DNA of 64,000 nt from Desulfosporosinus sp. (lineage in GTDB: Bacteria > Bacillota > Desulfitobacteriia > Desulfitobacteriales > Desulfitobacteriaceae): NCBI GenBank assembly GCA_031292055.1, contig JARLHV010000040.1, positions 58,424 to 122,423 of the forward strand. Direction: 5' to 3'. Both the position numbers and the translations under genes were made by a program. The notes under the pieces are model-generated. The model did not search any database, was not told the DNA's origin, and worked only from the letters and a program-made list of their open reading frames with translations. This document shows positions 9,384 to 17,730 of the stretch, piece by piece (the stretch's first letter is position 1; each line of letters starts with the position of its first letter).

Positions 9384-9413
9384 TTGTTCTGTTATATAAA
9401 AGCATGTTATGAT
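9384..9413 (+). promoter_or_regulatory. Possible sigma-A promoter of the Lrp/aminotransferase pair
   Basis: TTGTTC at 9384-9389 and TATGAT at 9408-9413 are separated by 18 bases, 31 bases before the regulator start. The match is fair, not perfect. Confidence 0.35.
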
Positions 9414-9443
9414 GTTTTTATATTTTGAAAAGAGGTGTATTTA

Positions 9444-9941
9444 ATGCTCACTGAAGAGGATCGTAAACTACTCAAACTCATCGAGAAAGATTGCCGTTTA
9501 ACACCTGAGGCACTTTCCATTCAAACCGGACTGATGCCTGAATACATCGCCCAGCGGGTCATCGAATGGGAAAAAGAAAAAGTGATCGTCGACTATCGGC
9601 CGCTGATCAACTGGGATAGAACTGGCGATGTATCAGTATCCGCCCTGATTGAAGTTAGAGTCTTGCCACAGCGGGGCTATGGTTTTGACAAAATCGCCAA
9701 ACGATTACAAAAATATCCTGAGATAAAATCGCTTTTCCTGATGTCAGGTGGATATGACCTAGCCCTACTTATTGAAGGTAAATCAATGCAAGATGTCGCT
9801 CTTTTTGTCGCTGAAAAATTGGCGCCCCTGGAACATGTTCAGAGCACAGCTACCCACTTTGTGTTACGCTGCTATAAGCAAGACGGGGTCGAGCTTATGG
9901 GAGAGGAAGAGACGCTGCAACGTCTCGTGGTATCGCCATGA
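9444..9941 (+). CDS. alaR: Lrp/AsnC-family regulator (AlaR-like)
   Basis: A 165-residue regulator. The N-terminal winged helix (about residues 1-55) is followed by a RAM amino-acid-binding domain (about 65-145). The stretch EIKSLFLMSGGYDLALLIEG is the typical RAM beta-strand with the GxxD motif. ATG 9444 follows AAGAGGTG; the open frame begins nine bases earlier at GTG. Its stop overlaps the start of the aminotransferase (ATGA), the same arrangement as yugG-yugH (alaR-alaT) in Bacillus, where the regulator activates an alanine transaminase. Regulation by alanine is therefore inferred. Confidence 0.8.
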   Translation: MLTEEDRKLLKLIEKDCRLTPEALSIQTGLMPEYIAQRVIEWEKEKVIVDYRPLINWDRTGDVSVSALIEVRVLPQRGYGFDKIAKRLQKYPEIKSLFLMSGGYDLALLIEGKSMQDVALFVAEKLAPLEHVQSTATHFVLRCYKQDGVELMGEEETLQRLVVSP

Positions 9942-11101
9942 ATCGTTATCTCGCCCCCCATGTGGCCAGTATGCCCCCCTCAGGAATCCGCAAGTTTTTT
10001 GATCTTGTCGCTACCATGAAAGACGTGATCTCTTTAGGAGTTGGAGAACCTGACTTTGTCACACCTTGGACCGTGCGCGAAAGTGGCATCTTCTCTTTAG
10101 AACAGGGACAAACCATGTATACCAGTAACGCCGGACTCTTTGAGTTGCGCGATGAACTTGCGCACCATTTATCGATAACTTTGGGACTTTCCTATAATCC
10201 ACTCGATGAGATTCTGATTACCGCCGGAGCGAGCGAAGCCGTTGACCTCGTGATGCGAGCTGTACTCTCACCTGGAGATGTTGTCTTAGTCCCCAATCCA
10301 TCCTACGTATCCTATGGACCTTGCGCAACACTGTCTGGAGCAACTGTGCACTACATTCCGACCCATGCTAAAGAAGACTTTCGTTTACGCGTAGAAGACT
10401 TAACCCAGGCTTATACGCCCAAAGCTAAACTCCTCGTTCTATCCTACCCGAACAACCCGACTGGTGCGATCATGAGTCGAGAAGATCTTCTCCCCATCGC
10501 TGATTTTGTAGCTAAGCACGATCTCCTCGTTCTGGCTGATGACATTTATTCTGATCTTACCTATGACGGAACGCATGTCTCGTTCGCTAGCCTACCTGGC
10601 ATGCACGACCGCACTCTCTTTGTCAGTGGCTTCTCAAAATCCTACGCCATGACTGGCTGGAGAATCGGATACGTTGCCGGGCATAAAGATCTCATCGCTG
10701 GATTGACAAAAATTCATCAATACACCATGCTCTGCGCCCCCATCATGGGACAGTTCGCCGCCTTAGAAGCGTTGCGTTCTGCCTCAGAAGCGAGAGACGA
10801 GATGGTCGCTGCCTATGATCGCCGCCGCCGCCTCATGGTCCACGGCTTTCGGCAGATGGGTCTCGAATGTTTCGAACCTTTAGGTGCCTTTTATGTTTTT
10901 CCCGATATTTCCAAGACGAACTTAACCTCGGAAGAGTTTGCCGAACAACTCTTAAAGGAAGAACTAGTAGCTGTCGTTCCTGGGACCGCTTTTGGACCTT
11001 CCGGCGAAGGACATATTCGTTGTTCTTATGCTTATTCCACGGAACAGCTTCAGGAAGCACTTAAGCGTATCGCACGTTTTGTTCAGCCTAGAATTAGCTA
11101 A
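9938..11101 (+). CDS. alaT: PLP-dependent aminotransferase class I/II (AlaT-like)
   Basis: A 387-residue fold-type I aminotransferase. FVSGFSKSYAMTGWRIGY contains the Schiff-base lysine. YPNNPTGAI, LADDIYSDLTYDG and the C-terminal HIRCSYAYS (substrate carboxylate Arg) are class signatures. Translational coupling with an Lrp-type gene points to the alanine aminotransferase AlaT/YugH group; aspartate or aromatic substrates remain possible. The length is normal for the family. A strong terminator follows 15 bases after the stop. Confidence 0.85.
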   Translation: MNRYLAPHVASMPPSGIRKFFDLVATMKDVISLGVGEPDFVTPWTVRESGIFSLEQGQTMYTSNAGLFELRDELAHHLSITLGLSYNPLDEILITAGASEAVDLVMRAVLSPGDVVLVPNPSYVSYGPCATLSGATVHYIPTHAKEDFRLRVEDLTQAYTPKAKLLVLSYPNNPTGAIMSREDLLPIADFVAKHDLLVLADDIYSDLTYDGTHVSFASLPGMHDRTLFVSGFSKSYAMTGWRIGYVAGHKDLIAGLTKIHQYTMLCAPIMGQFAALEALRSASEARDEMVAAYDRRRRLMVHGFRQMGLECFEPLGAFYVFPDISKTNLTSEEFAEQLLKEELVAVVPGTAFGPSGEGHIRCSYAYSTEQLQEALKRIARFVQPRIS

Positions 11102-11115
11102 ACTCTAGACAAGCC

Positions 11116-11165
11116 AAAAGACGAATCGGTCTGACCTCTTCCGAGGCCAGACCGATTCGTCTTTT
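11116..11165 (+). terminator. Intrinsic terminator of the alaR-alaT operon
   Basis: An 18-bp perfect stem AAAAGACGAATCGGTCTG / CAGACCGATTCGTCTTTT has a 14-base intervening sequence that itself pairs (CCTC/GAGG). The right arm ends in TTTT. It may work in both directions. Confidence 0.9.
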
Positions 11166-11405
11166 CCAGTGCCAGTGTGCAACTTGGTACAACTGGGGAC
11201 GGTTCTTGTTTGCACTCTTGTTTGCATCCTTCCATCCGATACTCAACTTACATCCCTAATGAACCAACAGTCCCAGTTGGCTCACTAATACCGATTTTTC
11301 GGGATTAATGTTTATGGAATATCGTTCGAATGGACTATCTATGACTTACAAAGAAATTTGTATGCAAGCAAGAGGTCCCTTCTCCCGCTCTTCGTGCCCA
11401 CCGCC
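11166..11405. repeat. REP-like intergenic repeat and otherwise empty spacer
   Basis: The segment about 11180-11227 (GTACAACTGGGGACGGTTCT, then TTTGCACTCTTGTTTGCA) resembles short REP-like repeats that I recall as frequent in Peptococcaceae genomes. It contains repeated TTGTTTGCA units. The rest of the spacer, up to the queG stop, shows no gene. The identification is from memory and needs a copy-number search. Confidence 0.4.
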
Positions 11406-12407
11406 TCAGAGGTAGGGAGTAATAATGGGCGGAACCGATTTATCCTTATTCCTTTCTTCCAGCCAAGATCTATAACGGGAGTCTTGAATATTGCGCAGTG
11501 CTAAAAAGGCATTTCTCTGCAGAACTCCTTTGCCACGCCATCCTGCCGCTGTTGCTTGAAAGCGTTGCCGAAACGCACCTTTGCTTAAATTAAGAGTCTC
11601 AAGTAAATCAACACCTCGTCGGAACGAGGATAAGCATAAATCCGCATCTTCCACCTCCAACCATTTTTGGTTGTGCGGGCAAACCTCTTGGCAGGTGTCA
11701 CAACCAAAAATTTGCACTCCAAGGCGTTTACACTCCTCCTGAGACAGTACTTCCTTACTCTGAGTAAGATAAGAGACGCAGTGTTTAGCCGCAAATGGCT
11801 CTTTGCCGAGGATGTGCGCCGGACATGCTTCAACACACCGTTGACAGGCCCCACATTGATCGAGGCTAGAACGATCTGGTGGGATCTCTTGATCCAGAAG
11901 AAGCAAAGCTAAGGCTACAAACGAACCGTATTCCGGAATAATGAGTTGTTGGTTTCGCCCGACCCAGCCCAGCCCAGCCCGAATCGCAAAAGCACGCTCG
12001 ATTAAAGGACCCGTATCCACTTGAAAGCGAAGGGTTCCCGTCCAACCATTGCTAAGAATGGTATCCACCAGCTGATTTATCGTCTGCTGAAGCACACGAT
12101 GATAGTCCTCTCCAACTGCCGAGCGGGCAATCACGCCCTCATCTGGCTGAGGAGATGATGTATAAGGGAGCGGATAGGCCAAGGCAATGACCGTCTGGCA
12201 CTCTTGCCAACCTGCCTTGGGATCGATCCGCTGCTTGATTTCCTGGCCCTCAAAAGGCGTAGCTAATCCTTGATCACTTCGTGTCTGTAACACTTGGGCT
12301 AACCCTTCCACCGCTTCAGCAGAAGTAAAGCCAAGCGCTACAAAACCCAATTCAGATCCCCACCGTATTATGTTCGTTTTCCACCACATTTGTTCAGCAA
12401 ATTCCAT
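11406..12407 (-). CDS. queG: Epoxyqueuosine reductase QueG
   Basis: A 333-residue cobalamin- and iron-sulfur-dependent reductase for the last step of queuosine synthesis in tRNA. An N-terminal cobalamin-binding region (LRFQVDTGPLIERAFAIRAGLGWVGRNQQLI, split here by function) precedes two [4Fe-4S] motifs: CGACQRCVEACPAHIL and GCDTCQEVCPHN. A C-terminal HEAT-like tail (GWRGKGVLQRNAFLALRNI) is present but short, so the protein is slightly smaller than the Proteobacterial form. ATG 12407 follows AAGGAG. It is monocistronic or starts an operon with nothing recognisable. Homology is strong. Confidence 0.88.
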   Translation of the reverse strand: MEFAEQMWWKTNIIRWGSELGFVALGFTSAEAVEGLAQVLQTRSDQGLATPFEGQEIKQRIDPKAGWQECQTVIALAYPLPYTSSPQPDEGVIARSAVGEDYHRVLQQTINQLVDTILSNGWTGTLRFQVDTGPLIERAFAIRAGLGWVGRNQQLIIPEYGSFVALALLLLDQEIPPDRSSLDQCGACQRCVEACPAHILGKEPFAAKHCVSYLTQSKEVLSQEECKRLGVQIFGCDTCQEVCPHNQKWLEVEDADLCLSSFRRGVDLLETLNLSKGAFRQRFQATAAGWRGKGVLQRNAFLALRNIQDSRYRSWLEERNKDKSVPPIITPYL

Positions 12408-12427
12408 GGAGTTTCTCCTTCAAGACT

Positions 12428-12646
12428 TTATCCCTTTGGTACCAGACTTACCCAATTCCGTTTCCCACATTTCGGACATTTTACATATTTTTTTCCCATG
12501 ATATGAACTGATAAAATGGCTTTCAAGATTGGAAGACTGAATTTTTCTTTGCACTTCCCACATTGATATTCAAAATACCGTGTTATCCAATTTTGAATCA
12601 CAAAAGATAAAGCTAATAGCAATATGATCAAAAAATATCTTAACAT
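12428..12646 (-). CDS. Small membrane-anchored zinc ribbon protein
   Basis: A 72-residue protein. One hydrophobic helix (residues about 4-20) is followed by CGKCKEKF and, about 23 residues later, CPKCGKRNW, two CxxC knuckles of a zinc ribbon. It resembles uncharacterised short proteins of Firmicutes. The weak ribosome binding site AGAGAGAAG lies ahead of ATG 12646. Twenty bases separate it from queG on the same strand, so they may be co-transcribed. Function unknown. Confidence 0.65.
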   Translation of the reverse strand: MLRYFLIILLLALSFVIQNWITRYFEYQCGKCKEKFSLPILKAILSVHIMGKKYVKCPKCGKRNWVSLVPKG

Positions 12647-12947
12647 AAAACCATCTTCTCTCTAATTTATCGTTGTTGTTATTTTTTCATGGCCCAATAA
12701 CTTGCACCTATTCTCAATGCTTAGGACAAGTTTTAAGTAAACACCCTATTCCCTCTTCATATTATAGCAAATTACAGGAACTATTTAAGTATAATTTGCG
12801 CTCATAAATCGTAATTTTGTAATTTTAATCTTATAAACCTCTACTTTGTCAAGTTGCCTGAAGATCCACATCTCAAAAGACACCAAAACCAGGCCTGAAG
12901 TCTGACTTTGGTGTCTTTTAATTCACTGAAGTTTTCACTAGTGCTGT
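12647..12947. other. Intergenic region, AT-rich, no gene seen
   Basis: Apart from the terminator at 12875-12919, nothing recognisable lies between the small zinc ribbon gene and the rubredoxin-flavin reductase gene. The promoter of the zinc ribbon/queG transcript is presumably here. Confidence 0.5.
12875..12919 (-). terminator. Intrinsic terminator
   Basis: The 13-bp stem AAAAGACACCAAA / TTTGGTGTCTTTT surrounds a 19-base loop. It follows the minus-strand flavin reductase gene (stop at 12948). The flanks carry A4/T4 only, so it may act in both directions. Confidence 0.8.
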
Positions 12948-13595
12948 TTATTTTTTAGCCCTGAAGTAAGCATAGGTCATAGGCTCCCCTTCTTGAAGGA
13001 TCTCCCCACCAATAACATCAGCCAGAAATAACGTATGGGTCCCAGAATCCAGCTGGCTAATGACCGTTGCTTCCATGGTTACAAGCACATCATTAAGTAA
13101 GAGGACTCCCGATTTCCCACGATGGACTGCCACGCCCTCAAATTTATTGACATCACGGCCCGTTCGATATCCAAACTTACGTGCATAGTCGTGACCTGTT
13201 TGACTTAATACCGAAACGCCAAACTTTCCACTCTTCTGAATCAATTCATGAGTAAAGTTTAATTTATTGATCCCAATGGCCAACCTCGCCGGCTCTGATG
13301 TGATTTGGAAACAAGTGTTTGCACATTGGCCATTGTCTCGGCCTTCAGCTTGAGCCGAAATAATATAAAGGCCGTATGAAATTCGGTACAACGCTTGACG
13401 AATAGCGGCTTCGCCGTCCGGTTGATCTACTACTGGCTTAGCGTTCGATTTTACTTCACTGGACGGTTTTGCTTCATCCTCTTGAGATACAAGTTCAAAG
13501 AAGCTCGCATCTGCACCACAAATCGGACAGATTTCTGGTGGATTTTCGCCAGTATGGATATACCCACATACAGTACAGCGCCAACGTTTTTCCAT
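12948..13595 (-). CDS. Rubredoxin-flavin reductase fusion protein
   Basis: A 215-residue redox protein. Residues 1-35 form a rubredoxin-like knuckle (WRCTVCGY with C7, C10; CPICG with C23, C26), as in rubrerythrin tails. Residues about 60-215 form a flavin reductase/flavoredoxin FMN-binding domain (ALYRISYGLYIISAQ, QCANTCFQITSEPARLAIGI, THTLFLADV). The Moorella high-molecular-weight rubredoxin Hrb has the same domains in the opposite order, so a similar role in passing electrons from NAD(P)H or ferredoxin to oxygen-detoxifying partners is a fair inference. ATG 13595 follows GAGGGGGT. Confidence 0.85.
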   Translation of the reverse strand: MEKRWRCTVCGYIHTGENPPEICPICGADASFFELVSQEDEAKPSSEVKSNAKPVVDQPDGEAAIRQALYRISYGLYIISAQAEGRDNGQCANTCFQITSEPARLAIGINKLNFTHELIQKSGKFGVSVLSQTGHDYARKFGYRTGRDVNKFEGVAVHRGKSGVLLLNDVLVTMEATVISQLDSGTHTLFLADVIGGEILQEGEPMTYAYFRAKK

Positions 13596-13709
13596 TGAAC
13601 TACCCCCTCATTAAAATAAATATAAACATTGTTATTGATGTAAGTCAAGGTTTATTTTACTCTGTACCCATAATCTATGCACTACAAATGTCTCATCACC
13701 TCCATACTA

Positions 13710-15290
13710 TTACATCCTGTTATTCCGGAATAAACTATATTCCCGTTCTAGTAATTGAGTATCTGTCAGCTTATACTTTGTGTTCACCATGACTTGTTGG
13801 CGAACCTGTTCTTTAAACTGACCGAACCGTTCCCCTTTAAGACCTTTTCCACGGACAAATTCTTCAAAGCAAACCCAATCGAGCAGCTTTGCTCGCTCCA
13901 TTAAGAAAGTACAAGCATTTCTTATTTCACCTTGAATCCAGTCAAACCGTTCGGAATTCTTTTCGGAATCCTGCTTCCCACCCAGGAAATCCGCTCGCCA
14001 CAAATCCAGCAAATTCTCCACCCGTTGCCTATCAAAACTCTGTCCATCCCATCCGATCTTCCAAGCAAAACGACGGGCCTTTTTGAGAACCTTGGTGTCT
14101 TCCCCCTCATCTTTTAACTCGCTCATAAAGGTCAGCGTCCCCAGCATGTGGTGCTCTACTAAAAAATAAAGTTCTCGTTCCCCGTGTCTTCCTCCAGGAA
14201 GAACCGTAGTCCAGCGAAAACGAGGCAAGATTGCTTTGACTAAACGGGCACTTTCCCGTTCATGCTGTAGAAAATGCCGCTTCCCTTCCGGGACAAGTTC
14301 AAAGTGTTTATTTTGTTTTAATTGTGCTGTTTTTATAGTTTTTATGACAATAACATCTGGGTGGTTATCCAATCTTCCCCCGTGAACTTCTACCTCTAGG
14401 TTTCTCCACCGCTCTAGGTTTTTCCTCCCTACCAGCTTGAATTCATCGACTTCATAACCTTGATCCGTCCTAAGTACTGTTCCCCAAACATAACATTCTT
14501 GACTGGCTGTTTCCCATTTTCCTAAATCATGGAATAATGCTGCTAAACGCAACAACACTTGGGAAGGAGTATTTTTAACGACGTGTCGAGTATGTTCCCA
14601 AGCATCTTTGGTATGATAACGATTTTGGGTCAGACCTTTTAGTCTAGCCAATTCGGGGATGTAGGTTTGAAAATACCCCAAGTCATCGAGGAGCCCTAAG
14701 GCCTTGTCAATCTCAGCCAAGATAAGGATTCGTCCTAATTCCTCAGTAACTCGCTCCAGAGAGACCTTGCGTATCTGTGGGACATAATCAAGCGCTGCCT
14801 GCCAAGTTCCAGATTCAATTTCAAAACCGTAACCAACAGCTAGCCGAATGAGACGCAAAATTCTCAGCGGATCTTCTTGAAAACGATCTGCTGCACATCC
14901 GCATGCTTTCAGTCGTCTAGCCTCCAAGTCGTGAAGCCCGTTTAAGGGGTCTATGATCTCTCCGCTTTGCACATCTTGATAAATCGCATTCAACGTAAAA
15001 TCCCTACGCAGAGCATCCATTTTAACTTCTCCGGAAAGAGCCGCAATATCCACCCGTTCAGCCGCTTGGAATAAACTGACTGTCTGCTGGTTGGCCCCGA
15101 TCCGATGAGGTGTATAACCCCAATCAGACAATTGTTTTTCTATCTCCTGGAAGGAAAGTGCCGTAACTACATCGACATCTTTAGAAGGAATCCCCAGCCG
15201 CGCGTCTCGAAGCGCTCCTCCGACAATGTAGACCGGTCCTAGCCCACTCAATCTTTTGATGATCTCTTGTTGAAACAATGTGCCGATCAT
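13710..15290 (-). CDS. cca: CCA tRNA nucleotidyltransferase / poly(A) polymerase family with HD domain
   Basis: A 526-residue class II nucleotidyltransferase. VYIVGGALRDARLGIPSKDVDVV holds the GG-RD motif and the catalytic Asp pair; DALRRDFTLNAIYQD and EDPLRILRLIRLAV follow; then comes a tRNA-binding helical region. An HD motif (LFHDLGKW) lies near residue 255. The family either adds the whole CCA or part of it to tRNA 3' ends. A C-terminal extension of about 150 residues makes it longer than the typical 400-450. ATG 15290 follows GGAGGG. It appears monocistronic. Confidence 0.85.
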   Translation of the reverse strand: MIGTLFQQEIIKRLSGLGPVYIVGGALRDARLGIPSKDVDVVTALSFQEIEKQLSDWGYTPHRIGANQQTVSLFQAAERVDIAALSGEVKMDALRRDFTLNAIYQDVQSGEIIDPLNGLHDLEARRLKACGCAADRFQEDPLRILRLIRLAVGYGFEIESGTWQAALDYVPQIRKVSLERVTEELGRILILAEIDKALGLLDDLGYFQTYIPELARLKGLTQNRYHTKDAWEHTRHVVKNTPSQVLLRLAALFHDLGKWETASQECYVWGTVLRTDQGYEVDEFKLVGRKNLERWRNLEVEVHGGRLDNHPDVIVIKTIKTAQLKQNKHFELVPEGKRHFLQHERESARLVKAILPRFRWTTVLPGGRHGERELYFLVEHHMLGTLTFMSELKDEGEDTKVLKKARRFAWKIGWDGQSFDRQRVENLLDLWRADFLGGKQDSEKNSERFDWIQGEIRNACTFLMERAKLLDWVCFEEFVRGKGLKGERFGQFKEQVRQQVMVNTKYKLTDTQLLEREYSLFRNNRM

Positions 15291-15415
15291 TAAATCCCTC
15301 CGTTTTTAACTCTTATGTTACACTTATATTGCTCTAAAAGTATTATGGAACAAAGATATTTTCTCCCAAGGGGGCCCTCTTCTACTCATGAATAACAACA
15401 ACCTAATACAATAGG

Positions 15416-15454
15416 AAACAAGGCGCAACCCCTTTATGGGCTACGCCTTGTTTT
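15416..15454 (-). terminator. Terminator overlapping the lipid kinase stop codon
   Basis: AAACAAGGCG / CGCCTTGTTT forms a 10-bp stem, with ACCC/GGGT pairing further in. The 3'-most bases of the lipid kinase gene (stop at 15453-15455) are in the right arm. The arrangement is compact. Confidence 0.75.
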
Positions 15455-16337
15455 AATAGAGCACTGAAATTTTCGGCCCGGTTTTAATATGCCATGTACT
15501 TTCTGGGCCACTTTCCCCATCGAGATCCGAACAGATCGGCCGATCCGTTCGAATCGTCAGTTCAACAGCAGTTTGGAATTCTATAATTTTTTCCGAGTCT
15601 GTTTTTTCTCCGCGCAAAATGCTGAGGAGAAGACGAATTGTCTCCGGCCAGCCTGCCGACGGAACCAATAAAACGTCCAGCTTCCCGTCGGTCAAGGAAG
15701 CCCTTGGCACAAGTTGCCGGAGTCCCCCCACCGAGAGGCCATTTGCAACCATAAAGAGAACAACCTCTTCCGCGTAGTGTTTTCCGTCGTGTTCAAACTC
15801 AACACGAAAGGGGCGAAAAGACGGAAGAGTTTCAAGACCCTTCAGAAAGTATGCTAATTGCCCGAGTGTATTTTTAACGCGAGTATCTACTTTCTGTGAG
15901 ACATCTGTTAAAAGACCTGCACTAGCGACATTAATAAAATAGCGATCATTAACCATACCAGTATCTATGTCCATGGTCTTTCCCTTGGCAATGACTTCAC
16001 ACGCTTCAGGAATGCTTAGCGGCAAATGTAAGGTATAGGCTAAATCATTCGCTGTACCCACGGGCAAAATACCAAGCACAGGGCGTAGTTCCGGCGAAAT
16101 ATTTAACAACCCATTGACTGCCTGATGAATACTGCCATCTCCCCCAGCAATGACCAGCTGCCCAACATCCGTGCTTTGGGAGGTGATCTGTTCAATATCT
16201 TGGGGAGAAGCTGCCCGGTGTACACTTACTTCATAGCCGCTTTCTTGAAAAATGCGGATCACGGTATCCAGTTGCCCAATTAATTTACACCGACCAGCAT
16301 TGGGATTATAGACCAAACGTAATCGTTTACCCTTCAT
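15453..16337 (-). CDS. Diacylglycerol/lipid kinase, DagK/YegS family
   Basis: A 294-residue kinase of the DAGKc family. It probably phosphorylates diacylglycerol or another lipid at the membrane. RLRLVYNPNAGR starts the catalytic domain, GGDGSIHQAVNG holds the nucleotide-binding loop, and ILPVGTANDLAYTL follows; the C-terminal beta domain carries GGLRQLVPRASLTDGKLDVLLV (two blocks). The start is ATG 16337, with a modest AAAAAGG site. The substrate cannot be told from the sequence; DgkB is the likely counterpart in Bacillus. Confidence 0.85.
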   Translation of the reverse strand: MKGKRLRLVYNPNAGRCKLIGQLDTVIRIFQESGYEVSVHRAASPQDIEQITSQSTDVGQLVIAGGDGSIHQAVNGLLNISPELRPVLGILPVGTANDLAYTLHLPLSIPEACEVIAKGKTMDIDTGMVNDRYFINVASAGLLTDVSQKVDTRVKNTLGQLAYFLKGLETLPSFRPFRVEFEHDGKHYAEEVVLFMVANGLSVGGLRQLVPRASLTDGKLDVLLVPSAGWPETIRLLLSILRGEKTDSEKIIEFQTAVELTIRTDRPICSDLDGESGPESTWHIKTGPKISVLY

Positions 16338-16463
16338 GCCTTTTTGTAATCGACTCCTTATCTTGCTTACTTCAAAACGGGTAAGTAACTGGCAAATCGT
16401 TGTCTACAGCAAATGCATATTCAATAAAAACTCCAGTGATGAACTGATCACTCCTAGCGAACT

Positions 16464-17582
16464 TTAAGATTTCAGGTTTTCAGGGTTCAAATCCTCAAGC
16501 TCCGGTAAAACAAAGTGCCCATCTTTTCGAACTAACGTCTTGTCAAAGTAAATCTCACCGCAGCCATAGTCAGGTCTTTGAATACACACCAAATCCCAGT
16601 GGATGGCAGATTTATTGCCATTGCTACAATCATCATAACAGGATCCTGGTGTAAAATGGAAGCTCCCATCAATCTTTTCATCAAAAAGTGTGTCTTTCAT
16701 GGGTGTACGAATATAGGGATTGACCCCGATCGCAAATTCTCCGACGTAACGCGCTCCAGCATCGGTATTAAAGACCTTCTCGATACGAGACGTATCGTTT
16801 GAAGTCGCCTTGACAATTTTTCCGTTTTTAAACTCCAAAACAATGTTTTCATAGGTAAATCCTTGGTAGAGCGAGGGAGTATTATAACTGATCCGTCCCT
16901 GAACTGATTCTTTAAGTGGTGCTGTAAATATTTCTCCATCGGGGATATTGACGTGCCCATCACACTTGATCGCTGGCATCCCTTTGATAGAAAAAACCAA
17001 ATCAGTTCCTGGTCCAAGAATATGTACTTGATTGGTCCTCTCCATAAGCGCCTTCAACGGATCCATAGCTCGCGACATCTTAGAATAATCCAAGTTGCAC
17101 ACGTCAAAGTAAAAATCTTCAAACCCTTCTATACTCATACTTCCTAACTGAGCCATAGCAGCGTTCGGATATCTTAACACGCACCAACGCGTATGTGGCA
17201 CACGTTGCTCCGAATGCACCGGTTTTTGGTAGTAGGACGCATAAGTTTTCATAGCTTCGCTGGGGACATCTGCCCATTCGTTCGCATTGTCTCCTCCACG
17301 AATTCCAATATAAGCCTGCATTTCTTGCATTCGGGCAAGATCCCAGCGAGTCATAGCCTCCGCCTGCTCTACTGTGAATTCTTTTAATAGTTCGCGTAGT
17401 AGGGTATGATTGATGGTAGACAAAAATGGCAAACCACCCGCTTGATAAGCATAGCGCACAAGAGCCTGGGCGAGTGGTAAGTCTTGGCCTATCACTTCAA
17501 TAAGGATTTTCTCACCAGGTTGAAGGGCAATTGAGTAATTGATTAAGGAATTAGCGAGTTTTTCAATGCGAGGGTCTTTCAC
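16464..17582 (-). CDS. Aminopeptidase, M29 family (AmpS-like)
   Basis: A 372-residue metallopeptidase of the thermophilic aminopeptidase family M29. It binds two metal ions in the C-terminal half. Typical stretches: IRGGDNANEWADVP, LGPGTDLVFSIKGM, NIPDGEIFTAPLKESVQG (Glu metal ligand) and HFTPGSCYDDCSNGNKSAIHWDLV (His/Asp ligands). GTG 17582 follows AAGGAGGCC. It acts as a broad cytoplasmic aminopeptidase. It is slightly shorter than the 400-residue average but the motifs are intact. Divergently transcribed from the pseudouridine synthase gene. Confidence 0.88.
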   Translation of the reverse strand: MKDPRIEKLANSLINYSIALQPGEKILIEVIGQDLPLAQALVRYAYQAGGLPFLSTINHTLLRELLKEFTVEQAEAMTRWDLARMQEMQAYIGIRGGDNANEWADVPSEAMKTYASYYQKPVHSEQRVPHTRWCVLRYPNAAMAQLGSMSIEGFEDFYFDVCNLDYSKMSRAMDPLKALMERTNQVHILGPGTDLVFSIKGMPAIKCDGHVNIPDGEIFTAPLKESVQGRISYNTPSLYQGFTYENIVLEFKNGKIVKATSNDTSRIEKVFNTDAGARYVGEFAIGVNPYIRTPMKDTLFDEKIDGSFHFTPGSCYDDCSNGNKSAIHWDLVCIQRPDYGCGEIYFDKTLVRKDGHFVLPELEDLNPENLKS

Positions 17583-17730
17583 TTTGGGGCCTCCTTACCA
17601 TTTTTATGTAGCGAAACCATTTATAAACTCTATTCTTCATACTTTATAATTTTCCTTTTTATCACCATTTTTATGTAGAAAAAGTTTGAGCATGTTAAAC
17701 TTTTTACAGGTACCATCACAAGGAGGAATA

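Noticed and set aside
17599..17679. Two copies of ACCATTTTTATGTAG about 65 bases apart between divergent genes
   Set aside because: They lie in an AT-rich spacer and one is near the M29 start; too little to call an operator pair.
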